Under the pieces are notes generated by a model. That model was not told the origin of the DNA, searched no databases, and saw only the letters and a list, made by a program, of their open reading frames with translations. From Gemmatimonadales bacterium (GTDB lineage Bacteria > Gemmatimonadota > Gemmatimonadetes > Gemmatimonadales > GWC2-71-9), in contig JABDII010000375.1 in assembly GCA_013003805.1 (NCBI GenBank), positions 1-6,447 of the forward strand: a stretch of 6,447 nucleotides of DNA, in the 5' to 3' direction. The position numbers and the translations under genes were made by a program. Positions 1-5,305 of the stretch are shown one piece after another; the stretch's first letter is position 1, and each line of letters opens with the position of its first letter.

Positions 1-2
1 GC

Positions 3-1493
3 CTAAGGCTTCCGGGAGAGCACAAAGTCGCTGACGAGCCGCACCCCGCTCCCGGTGGGACCCTTGACCCGGCTCGGCGTGTCGTGATCGGAGTAGGCGG
101 TACCGGCAATATCGAGGTGGGCCCATGCGAAGTCCTCGACGAACTCGCGGAGAAACCACCCCGCGGTGATCGTACCGGCTGCCCGCCCACCGGAGTTCTT
201 TACATCCGCGATCTGCGACTTGATGAGTTCGCGGTAGTCGTCCCACAGCGGCAGGGGCCACGCCCGCTCGCCCGACCGCTCGCCGGCAGCGCGCACGGCA
301 TCGATCAGCGGTTCGTCATTTCCCATCAGACCGATCGCGGTACTTCCTAGCGCGATGACCACTGCCCCCGTCAAGGTGGCGAGGTCGAGCACACATGCGG
401 GAGTGAACCGCCGGGCATACGAGAGGGCGTCGCACAGTATGAGCCGTCCCTCTGCGTCGGTGTTCACAATCTCGATGGTCTTTCCGAGGTGAGACGTGAT
501 GACATCGCCGGGTTTGAGCGCCGTTCCCGACGGCATGTTCTCCGCCGTGGGGATCAACCCGATCACGTTGACGTTCGGTTTGATCCGTCCCAGCACATCG
601 AATGCCCCCAGCACGGCGGCCGCGCCTGACATGTCGAACTTCATTTCTTCCATGCTCGTGGCCGGCTTGATCGAGATGCCGCCGGTGTCGAACGTGACCC
701 CCTTGCCGACCAGGACAACCGGCTTCGTTTTGGCCCTCGCTCCGCGGTACTCCATTACAATGAAGCGTGGTTCTTCCGCACTACCCTGGGCCACGGCAAG
801 GAGTGCGGTGAGGCCCTCCTTCTTGATCGCGGCCCCGTCGAGCACCGTTACCTTGATCCGGTACTGGGTTCCCAGCTTCTTGGCGACTTTGGCCAAGTAG
901 GCGGGCGTGCACATGTTGCCCGGGAGCATCTGCAGATCCCGAGTGAACCACTGACCCGCGCCGATCGCGGAACCTATGCGATGGCCCGCTTCCATCGTCT
1001 TCGTCTTGGCAGGCGCGAGGATGTCGACGCGCCGGAGATCGGCCCTCTTGTCTTTGGCAGGCCGCTTGAGGTCCGAGAAGTTCCAGGCGCCGAATGGCAA
1101 ACCCTCCGCCACGGCTTGCGCGAGGGCTCTCGGGTTGACCGACTCGAAGACCTCTGCTGCGACATGGAGTGCGGCCGACGGAACCCCGACCCCAGACGCG
1201 CGACGTGCCGCGATGGCGCTGGCTTCCCGGATTGCCGTGGTGGAGAGTTCCTTCGCAGTCCCCAATCCCACGAGAAGCACACGGTCGGCCGGGCCCTCGA
1301 CATACACCATGGCAGCTTCACCTCGCTTGCCCGTGAAGTCTCCGGTGGCAAAGAAGCGATGCAAGGCTCCACCCACTGCCTCGTCCAAGCGACCGAGCGA
1401 GGATGGAAACGCCCCCTGCGGCACCAAGAGTGCCAGGAGCGGTGTCGTGTGTTTGTGGGGAGAGATAGCGAGTATGGAGGTCTCGAGTGCCAT
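3..1493 (-). CDS. pepA: Leucyl aminopeptidase (cytosol aminopeptidase, peptidase family M17)
   Basis: A 496-residue metallo-aminopeptidase that removes N-terminal residues, Leu preferentially, from peptides in the cytoplasm; family members are hexamers with two metal ions per active site. The N-terminal part (about 1-170) is the variable M17 domain and the C-terminal part (about 185-490) is catalytic. All family metal ligands are visible: Lys264 and Asp269 in GKGVTFDTGG, Asp287 in KFDMSG, and Asp346 and Glu348 in the NTDAEGRL signature. The catalytic Lys276 (ISIKP) and Arg350 are also present. These residues sit at a constant offset of six from the E. coli PepA numbering as I recall it, so there are no indels across the active site. 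I chose the ATG at 1491-1493 because it gives the usual family length (about 500) and follows a weak GGA; an in-frame extension to 1562 adds 23 residues unlike the family. The TAG stop lies at the window edge. It is 88 bases downstream of the acetyltransferase on the same strand, so co-transcription is possible. Confidence 0.97.
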   Translation of the reverse strand: MALETSILAISPHKHTTPLLALLVPQGAFPSSLGRLDEAVGGALHRFFATGDFTGKRGEAAMVYVEGPADRVLLVGLGTAKELSTTAIREASAIAARRASGVGVPSAALHVAAEVFESVNPRALAQAVAEGLPFGAWNFSDLKRPAKDKRADLRRVDILAPAKTKTMEAGHRIGSAIGAGQWFTRDLQMLPGNMCTPAYLAKVAKKLGTQYRIKVTVLDGAAIKKEGLTALLAVAQGSAEEPRFIVMEYRGARAKTKPVVLVGKGVTFDTGGISIKPATSMEEMKFDMSGAAAVLGAFDVLGRIKPNVNVIGLIPTAENMPSGTALKPGDVITSHLGKTIEIVNTDAEGRLILCDALSYARRFTPACVLDLATLTGAVVIALGSTAIGLMGNDEPLIDAVRAAGERSGERAWPLPLWDDYRELIKSQIADVKNSGGRAAGTITAGWFLREFVEDFAWAHLDIAGTAYSDHDTPSRVKGPTGSGVRLVSDFVLSRKP

Positions 1494-1581
1494 AATCGTC
1501 CATGAGAGGTTGGGCAATCGCCAGAGGAGGCGGCTGGTTGAAGCTAATGGGGCCCCGAGCAAAAGGCACCCAAAGGAAGCC

Positions 1582-2196
1582 CTAGCGGCGCGCGCGCATG
1601 GCGTCCTCCAGCCGACGCCGAATGGCCGGCCACTCCTCCGCCGTGATGCTGAACCACACGGTATGCCGGACCTCGCCGCCCGCCGTGATCATATGGTTGC
1701 GAAACCGGCCTTCTTCCACCGCGCCTAGACGGGCAAGCGCACGGAGCGATTGCTCGTTTCTGTCGTCGGTCTTGAACTCGACTCTGATGCACTCCAGGAC
1801 ATCGAAGGCGTAGCCCAACATGAGATACTTCGCCTCCGTATTGACCTCGCTTCGCTGCCACGGGCGGGCCAGCCAGGTCCAGCCGATCTCGACTCGCCGG
1901 TGTTCCGGAACGTAGTTGCCGAACCTGGTGCTGCCCACGACGCGGGTGTCGCTCCGGTGAACGGTGGCGAACGGCAGGGCCAAGCCCGAGGCTGCTTCGC
2001 TCAATGCCGACTGGATGTAATCCCGGAGTTCTGCGGGATTTCTGACGGGTGGAGTCGGGCTGTAGCGCCACAAGGCCTCATCGAACGCGACCTCGGAGAG
2101 AGGCGCAAGATGGAGAAGCGCCAGAGGCTCGAGGCGGACCGTCGAGCCCTCCAGGGTCACCGGCTCGAGGCGCCGGCTGCCGGGCGTGGAGACCAT
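1582..2196 (-). CDS. GNAT N-acetyltransferase, RimJ/RimL-like (COG1670 type)
   Basis: A 204-residue cytoplasmic acetyltransferase of the GNAT fold, expected to move an acetyl group from acetyl-CoA to an amine. Visible landmarks in order are the opening strand LEGSTVRLEPL (about 15-25), VVGSTRF (86-92), VEIGWTWLARPWQRSEVNTEA (102-122), FDVLECIRVEFKTDDRNEQS (131-150) and the closing LRALARLGAVEEG (151-163). The R/Q-x-x-G-x-G/A acetyl-CoA loop is represented by WQRSEVNTEA, close to the G-T-G-V-N-T-E-A form of this subfamily but with Ser-Glu replacing the glycine step. The start at 2194-2196 follows an AGGA nine bases upstream. A longer in-frame reading to 2340 would run through the stem-loop at 2288-2318 and adds 48 low-complexity residues, so I rejected it. 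The substrate cannot be read from sequence. It sits directly downstream of the two RiPP precursors on the same strand; GNATs do tailor some RiPPs, including the lasso peptide albusnodin, but ribosomal-protein or small-molecule acetylation is just as likely. Confidence 0.9.
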   Translation of the reverse strand: MVSTPGSRRLEPVTLEGSTVRLEPLALLHLAPLSEVAFDEALWRYSPTPPVRNPAELRDYIQSALSEAASGLALPFATVHRSDTRVVGSTRFGNYVPEHRRVEIGWTWLARPWQRSEVNTEAKYLMLGYAFDVLECIRVEFKTDDRNEQSLRALARLGAVEEGRFRNHMITAGGEVRHTVWFSITAEEWPAIRRRLEDAMRARR

Positions 2197-2287
2197 GTGG
2201 GACAATCCTAGCTCGGGAGCCAGCACCGGAGTAGGGTCGGTCCGGGGAGAACGGGTGAGGAGCACACCACGCGAGGCCTCATGACGC

Positions 2288-2318
2288 GCGGGGGAGGACA
2301 GCATGTGTCCTCCCCCGC
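2288..2318 (-). terminator. 13-bp stem-loop just downstream of the 46-residue precursor gene
   Basis: A perfect 13-bp inverted repeat (GCGGGGGAGGACA paired with its complement at 2288-2300 and 2306-2318) encloses a 5-base loop. It begins 27 bases after the stop of the precursor gene at 2346 and lies before the acetyltransferase start at 2196. No U-run follows on the minus strand, so it is not a textbook intrinsic terminator. It may act as a 3'-end stabiliser or attenuator that raises precursor mRNA relative to downstream genes. The matching structure after the other precursor supports a functional role. Confidence 0.6.
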
Positions 2319-2345
2319 CACTCGTCGCGTCGGGCCGCAAGCCGC

Positions 2346-2486
2346 TCAGCTCGTTCTACACTCCTCAGCCCCCGGGTGGACCTGGCAGTACTCGGTCCAG
2401 TCCTTGAGAATGGGCCAGGTGCGCGTCAGATCTCTGAAAGTCCCGAAGCGTTCCAGCTTGGGCTGTTCGTAGGCACGACGATCCAT
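2346..2486 (-). CDS. RiPP precursor peptide 1 with lasso-type leader
   Basis: A 46-residue peptide read as a ribosomally made, post-translationally modified precursor. The leader stretch AYEQPKLERFGTFRDLT (residues 5-21) matches the lasso-peptide leader pattern Y-x2-P-x-L-x3-G-x5-T exactly: Tyr6, Pro9, Leu11, Gly15, Thr21. In that family Tyr, Pro and Leu bind the RRE protein (B1), and the Thr is the penultimate leader residue. Cleavage by that rule falls after Arg22 and leaves a 24-residue core starting T-W-P, with Asp at core position 7, Cys at 12 and 21, and the end C-R-T-S. The ATG at 2484-2486 follows a strong GGGGGAGA five bases upstream. A longer in-frame reading to a TTG at 2642 adds 52 residues unlike any leader and overlaps the candidate promoter. 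The downstream stem-loop and a close paralogue at 2761-2895 support it as a real gene. No maturation genes are in the window. The leader assignment is strong; the final product is unknown. Confidence 0.85.
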   Translation of the reverse strand: MDRRAYEQPKLERFGTFRDLTRTWPILKDWTEYCQVHPGAEECRTS

Positions 2487-2577
2487 GATGCTCTCCCCCG
2501 GATACTCGAGATACAATCGCAGCGGCCGCCAGACCTCCTCGCTGAACCTATTTCCGCTCAAGCGTGGGGCGGCGCTG

Positions 2578-2605
2578 ATTATCTTCCCAAGACCCAAAAG
2601 CGCAA
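2578..2605 (-). promoter_or_regulatory. Candidate sigma-70-type promoter for precursor 1
   Basis: On the minus strand, TTGCGC (2600-2605) and GATAAT (2578-2583) are separated by 16 bases, and the -10 box matches consensus at five of six positions. It lies about 90 bases upstream of the precursor start and downstream of the stem-loop that ends the other precursor unit, so precursor 1 would be transcribed separately. This is pattern evidence only. Confidence 0.4.
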
Positions 2606-2694
2606 GCCGCGTGCCCCGATTTGGGCCTGAGAATACAGCCAATCACGGGGGTGTCGGTGACCGTGCCACAGGCGAGCTGCCGCACCAATACAAC

Positions 2695-2728
2695 GGCGGG
2701 GTGGGCATCAATGGATGCCCTCCCCGCC
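2695..2728 (-). terminator. Long stem-loop downstream of the 44-residue precursor gene
   Basis: Inverted repeat with arms 2695-2709 and 2714-2728: two 7-bp GC-rich stems (GGCGGGG and GGGCATC with their complements) separated by a single mismatch and closed by a 4-base loop. It starts 32 bases after the stop of the precursor gene at 2761. On the minus strand the following bases GTTGTATT are moderately U-rich, so it could terminate transcription. Its position and GC-rich outer stem resemble the stem-loop after precursor 1. Confidence 0.65.
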
Positions 2729-2760
2729 ATGGAGTCGCCGCTCGGATTTGGAGCCCGGCG

Positions 2761-2895
2761 TCAGCTTGTTCGATCAGCACAGGGCCAATCAGGCTCACAG
2801 TGCTGTTGAAGAGTAAACAACCCGGGCCAAGCCTTGGTCAGTTCTCTGAACGTGCCGAACCTCTGCAGGGCTGGTCTATGGTACTTTCGCTGCAC
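2761..2895 (-). CDS. RiPP precursor peptide 2 with lasso-type leader (GTG start)
   Basis: A 44-residue paralogue of the peptide at 2346-2486. The leader YHRPALQRFGTFRELT (5-20) again fits Y-x2-P-x-L-x3-G-x5-T exactly: Tyr5, Pro8, Leu10, Gly14, Thr20. Counting the initiator, 13 of 20 aligned leader positions are identical to precursor 1. The predicted cut after Lys21 leaves a 23-residue core beginning A-W-P-G-L, with Cys at core positions 12 and 18 and the end D-R-T-S. Unlike precursor 1, it has Thr-Leu-Gln at core positions 7-9, so a standard lasso macrolactam cannot form there; the first acidic residue is Glu13. The GTG at 2893-2895 is preceded by AGGGAGGA three bases upstream, and an in-frame TAG lies only six codons further up, so this is the only reasonable start. 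A strong ribosome-binding site, the conserved leader and the stem-loop after the stop all argue for a live gene rather than a remnant. Confidence 0.8.
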   Translation of the reverse strand: MQRKYHRPALQRFGTFRELTKAWPGLFTLQQHCEPDWPCADRTS

Positions 2896-3364
2896 GCGTC
2901 CTCCCTGGGTCTAAAGTGGAACACAAGCCGGTCGCCCCCACGTGGAAACGGGCGGCCGCCGTCCACCGGGCTCCTCACCGATTAACTTGAATCCGGCGAA
3001 ATAATCGCAAGGCACATACCCGAAACGGGGGGCTGCCGTGCAAGACCCTGCAATACGGATCACCCAACAGATCCCAATGCACTGTGCCAGAGAAGGTTAC
3101 GACTCTCGCCCTTGGCGTCTCGCCTGAGGGCGGCGGTGTAAAACTCCCCTACGGTTGGTGCCTCCAGACGTTCCATGTCAGAACGGCCAGATGTGGGAGC
3201 CAGACCCCAGTGTGGCGCCGCGGGTCCATCAGCGTGCCAATCCTTGCAGCCCAACAGAGGCCGACCAGCTCGCTTGCCCCCCTGCTCTTGCCGAAGCAGC
3301 TTTGGCTTCGTGCTCGAGTAAGCACCCAGGCGGCTCGGCTGTACTTATCGGATGGACGGGATCG
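2896..3364. other. Intergenic region between divergent precursor 2 and DUF72 genes
   Basis: About 470 bases without a gene I can support. It contains the ribosome-binding site and candidate promoter of precursor 2 on the minus strand, and must hold the plus-strand promoter for the DUF72 gene, for which I see no clear -35/-10 pair. Short open frames run through it on both strands, but none has a recognisable motif or a convincing ribosome-binding site. I see no tRNA, repeat array or strong hairpin. Confidence 0.5.
2981..3010 (-). promoter_or_regulatory. Weak candidate promoter for precursor 2
   Basis: On the minus strand, TTGCGA (3005-3010) and GTTAAT (2981-2986) lie 18 bases apart. The -10 box matches consensus at only four of six positions. 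The case rests on parallel layout: precursor 1 has TTGCGC and GATAAT at nearly the same distance (about 85-90 bases) from its start codon. Confidence 0.3.
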
Positions 3365-4060
3365 ATGCGCGCACACGTTGGGATGAGCGGTTACTCCTAT
3401 AAGGAGTGGAAGGGCACGTTCTACCCCGATGATCTCAAGTCCGGGGACATGTTGGCCTATTACGCCACACGATTCCCCACGGTCGAGATCAACAACACCT
3501 TCTACCGGCTGCCCAAGGAGAGCGTCTTAGTCGGCTGGGCCGACCAAGTCACTGACGGCTTCAGGTTCGTGCTCAAGGCCTCGCGGAGAATCACCCACTT
3601 CAACCGGCTGAAGGACACCGAGAGCGAGTTGTCCTACCTGCTCGGCGTCTCGTCTGCGCTCGGCGAGAAGCGGGGGCCGACATTCTTTCAGCTTCCGCCA
3701 AATCTGAAGAAGGATCTTCCCCGCCTGGAGGACTTCTTGGCACTCCTCCCCAAGCGATGGCCTGCAGCCTTCGAATTCCGTCATGAGAGCTGGTTCGACG
3801 ACGACGTGTATGCGGCCCTGCGTTCACGAAGCGCGGCCCTCTGCGTCGCGGATACGGACGAGGGGATGACCGCTATGGTTCCCACCGCCGAGTGGGGGTA
3901 CGTGCGCCTCAGGCGGAGCGCCTACGATGAAGGCCGGCTCCAGCAATGGGCGGATCGGATTGCCGAGCAGCCGTGGGAGGAGACGTACGTGTTCCTCAAG
4001 CACGATGACGGCGTCAACCCCGTGCACGCCGAGCATCTCATGTCACTCTTCCCGGCCTAG
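3365..4060 (+). CDS. DUF72 (YecE-family) domain protein
   Basis: A 231-residue soluble protein covering essentially the whole DUF72 family, which has a TIM-barrel-like fold and no firmly established reaction. The family signatures appear in order: the opening HVGMSGYSYKEWKGTFYP (4-21), VEINNTFYRLP (40-50), FVLKASRRITHFNRL (68-82), FFQLPPNLKKD (107-117), AAFEFRHESWF (134-144) and the C-terminal YVFLKHDDG with the nearby HAEHL (208-225). I placed the start at 3365 because the family begins with this G-x-S-G-Y/W-S-Y strand a few residues from the N-terminus. The longer in-frame reading from 3155 adds 70 residues with no family likeness. The ribosome-binding site is weak (GGACGGGATCG before ATG). 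It is transcribed away from the RiPP precursors and is probably unrelated to them. Family membership is secure; function is unknown. Confidence 0.93.
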   Translation: MRAHVGMSGYSYKEWKGTFYPDDLKSGDMLAYYATRFPTVEINNTFYRLPKESVLVGWADQVTDGFRFVLKASRRITHFNRLKDTESELSYLLGVSSALGEKRGPTFFQLPPNLKKDLPRLEDFLALLPKRWPAAFEFRHESWFDDDVYAALRSRSAALCVADTDEGMTAMVPTAEWGYVRLRRSAYDEGRLQQWADRIAEQPWEETYVFLKHDDGVNPVHAEHLMSLFPA

Positions 4061-4080
4061 CGCCTGACAACGCTGGGGCC

Positions 4081-4108
4081 TTACGCCTCGTGGGCCACCG
4101 GGTATATT
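4081..4108 (+). promoter_or_regulatory. Candidate promoter of the exported-protein gene
   Basis: TATATT (4103-4108) matches the -10 consensus at five of six positions and lies 58 bases upstream of the start at 4167. A poor -35-like TTACGC (4081-4086) is 16 bases upstream of it. The preceding gene stops at 4060, so a separate promoter is expected in this gap. Confidence 0.35.
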
Positions 4109-4166
4109 GGCGCCAGAATCGGAGGGGTCAGTTCAAACCGCAGGTCAAGAAATCAGGGGGGAATCC

Positions 4167-4943
4167 ATGAAGAAGGCACTTCTTCTCAGCGTGGCAGCAG
4201 CCGGTTTCCTGGCTTTGCCGGGCCTGGCCGCCGCCCAGGAACAGCCGGCGCGCCCTCCCATGTTGTTCGTCTATACGGATAACGTGGCTCCCGCCCACAT
4301 GGCCCAGTACGAGACCGCCGTCAAGGAGGCGGTCGGCAAGGTGATGGCCACGGCGGAGGGTGCCAAGCTCGACTGGATCGCAGCCTCGGGCATGGGGTCG
4401 TGGTACCTGTATGCCTTCCCCATGCAGACCATGGCAGACATGGTGACCATCAACCAAGACTGGGAAGCGGCAGTGAAGGCGGCCGGCGGGCCGGCGATCT
4501 TCGCCAAGTCCGACCAGCTGGTCGAATACGCCGACGCGGCAATTGTGGCGTTCCGGCCCGACATGTCCTATATCCCGGCCAACCCGAGCGAGGCGGAGAG
4601 CGCGGGCAACTTCCGCCACTGGAGCTTCTGGCATCCGCTGCCGGGCAAGGCGCAGGAGCTCGAGGCAGTGGCACGGGAGTTTGCGGAGCTGTACCGGGCC
4701 AACAACATGGGCAGCGGCTGGCGGATGTATCAGCGCATCATCGGGTCCGAGCTTCCCGCCTACATCGTTGCCAGCACCGGGATGAGCCCGGCCGACTATC
4801 ACTCGACGAGCGAGGCAGCCAATGCCACGTTGGGCGCCGAGGCTGAAGCCCTGTTCCAGAAGGCGTTTGCCATCACGCGTCGGGTCGAGACCCGCGACGG
4901 AATGATGCGGCCGGATATGGCCGCGGGGGCATTCAAGAAGTAA
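4167..4943 (+). CDS. Secreted protein of unknown function, two similar alpha/beta halves
   Basis: A 258-residue protein with a clear Sec signal peptide: MKK, a hydrophobic stretch (4-22) and a probable signal peptidase I cut after Ala23 (LAAA before QEQ). The mature part appears to hold two related halves, about 32-105 and 149-215. Each has an opening strand (MLFVYTDNVAP; HWSFWHPLPG), a helix (HMAQYETAVKEAVGKV; KAQELEAVAREFAELYR), then a W-x-x strand region (LDWIAASGMGSWYLYAFP; SGWRMYQRIIGSELPAYIVAS). This layout resembles duplicated dimeric alpha/beta-barrel (ferredoxin-like) proteins such as the NIPSNAP/ABM groups; that is an inference from pattern, and I do not recognise a named family. 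There is no lipobox or transmembrane segment, so the product should be periplasmic or secreted. The start at 4167 has a strong GGGGGGA upstream; the longer frame from 4107 would bury the signal peptide. It has its own terminator and looks monocistronic. Confidence 0.85.
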   Translation: MKKALLLSVAAAGFLALPGLAAAQEQPARPPMLFVYTDNVAPAHMAQYETAVKEAVGKVMATAEGAKLDWIAASGMGSWYLYAFPMQTMADMVTINQDWEAAVKAAGGPAIFAKSDQLVEYADAAIVAFRPDMSYIPANPSEAESAGNFRHWSFWHPLPGKAQELEAVAREFAELYRANNMGSGWRMYQRIIGSELPAYIVASTGMSPADYHSTSEAANATLGAEAEALFQKAFAITRRVETRDGMMRPDMAAGAFKK

Positions 4944-4970
4944 CAGCCGAGGCACGGTTGGAGCACACGG

Positions 4971-5000
4971 AGGGGCGGCCCAATGGCCGCCCCTTTGCGT
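4971..5000 (+). terminator. Rho-independent terminator after the secreted-protein gene
   Basis: A perfect 10-bp stem (AGGGGCGGCC at 4971-4980 with its complement at 4985-4994) with loop CAAT, followed by TTGCGTT on the plus strand. It lies 27 bases after the TAA stop at 4941-4943. As a palindrome it might also act on minus-strand transcripts ending at 5014, although no T-run follows in that direction. Confidence 0.8.
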
Positions 5001-5013
5001 TCGCCGGTTCTGG

Positions 5014-5208
5014 CTACTCAGCGGCCGGCGGGATCTCGGGGTCGAAGTTCTCGATCAGCCACGCGTCGGATACGGACTCCTCGACCGAGACTACCAGTCC
5101 CTGTCGATCCGGCAGGAGACTCACGTCCCGTGGATTGAGCCGATCGCTCCTATTGTCCCAGGCGCGCGCACTCCCGAACTGCAAGTCCTTGCGTTGGGAA
5201 CGTTCCAC
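5014..5208 (-). CDS. Small hypothetical ORF, 64 codons, GTG start
   Basis: I recognise no family. The frame encodes a basic N-terminal third and an acidic C-terminal part (EESVSDAWLIENFDPEIPPA). Third codon positions are mostly G or C, especially in the last 36 codons, which fits coding use in this genome. The GTG at 5206-5208 has no clear ribosome-binding site, and an in-frame TAA lies shortly upstream. A second GTG at 5122-5124, preceded by CGGGAC, would give 36 residues. It converges with the secreted-protein gene across the terminator hairpin. It could be a genuine small protein, the surviving 3' end of a lost gene, or chance. Confidence 0.3.
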   Translation of the reverse strand: MERSQRKDLQFGSARAWDNRSDRLNPRDVSLLPDRQGLVVSVEESVSDAWLIENFDPEIPPAAE

Positions 5209-5224
5209 GCCGCTCGGCGGTCTG

Positions 5225-5259
5225 GAGGCCGAACCCCTTGCGCACCACGGTTAGGCCTC
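5225..5259. other. Imperfect inverted repeat upstream of the sulfatase-like gene
   Basis: GAGGCC (5225-5230) pairs with GGCCTC (5254-5259) and AACC (5232-5235) with GGTT (5249-5252), with one mismatch between the blocks and a 13-base loop. It lies in the gap between the small minus-strand ORF and the membrane protein start. It could be part of the 5' untranslated region or an operator; there is no T-run for termination. Confidence 0.3.
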
Positions 5260-5305
5260 GCGACCTTTGTGTGCTCAACCCCTTTCCTGGATCAATCAAA
5301 CGGTG

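Noticed and set aside
976..1728. 250-codon plus-strand open frame opposite pepA and the acetyltransferase
   Set aside because: It spans two well-supported minus-strand genes and their gap, and its Ser/Arg/Ala-rich translation is typical of an antisense shadow in GC-rich DNA.
2346..2642. 98-codon version of precursor 1 starting from an upstream TTG
   Set aside because: The 52 extra residues resemble no leader and overlap the candidate promoter; the strong ribosome-binding site sits directly before the ATG at 2486.
2485..2985. Long plus-strand open frame antisense to precursor 2
   Set aside because: The translation is low-complexity with no motif. It is the shadow of GC-rich sequence over the precursor gene, which has better evidence on the minus strand.
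3014..3053. Small hairpins (CCCG/CGGG and CCGT/ACGG) upstream of the precursor 2 promoter
   Set aside because: Stems of only four or so base pairs, within chance for GC-rich sequence.
3060..3176. Minus-strand frame MERLEAPTVGEFYTAAL, superficially like a third lasso-type leader
   Set aside because: It has E-A-P-T-V-G-E-F-x-T, but the spacing does not fit Y-x2-P-x-L-x3-G-x5-T. It has no ribosome-binding site, no stem-loop after the stop and no similarity to the two real precursors.
3155..3364. 70-residue N-terminal extension of the DUF72 protein
   Set aside because: Family members begin at the G-x-S-G-Y strand that follows residue 71 of this frame; the extension has no family likeness.
4128..4955. 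275-codon minus-strand open frame opposite the secreted-protein gene
   Set aside because: Rich in Arg, Gly, His and Leu with no domain; the plus strand has a signal peptide, ribosome-binding site and terminator.
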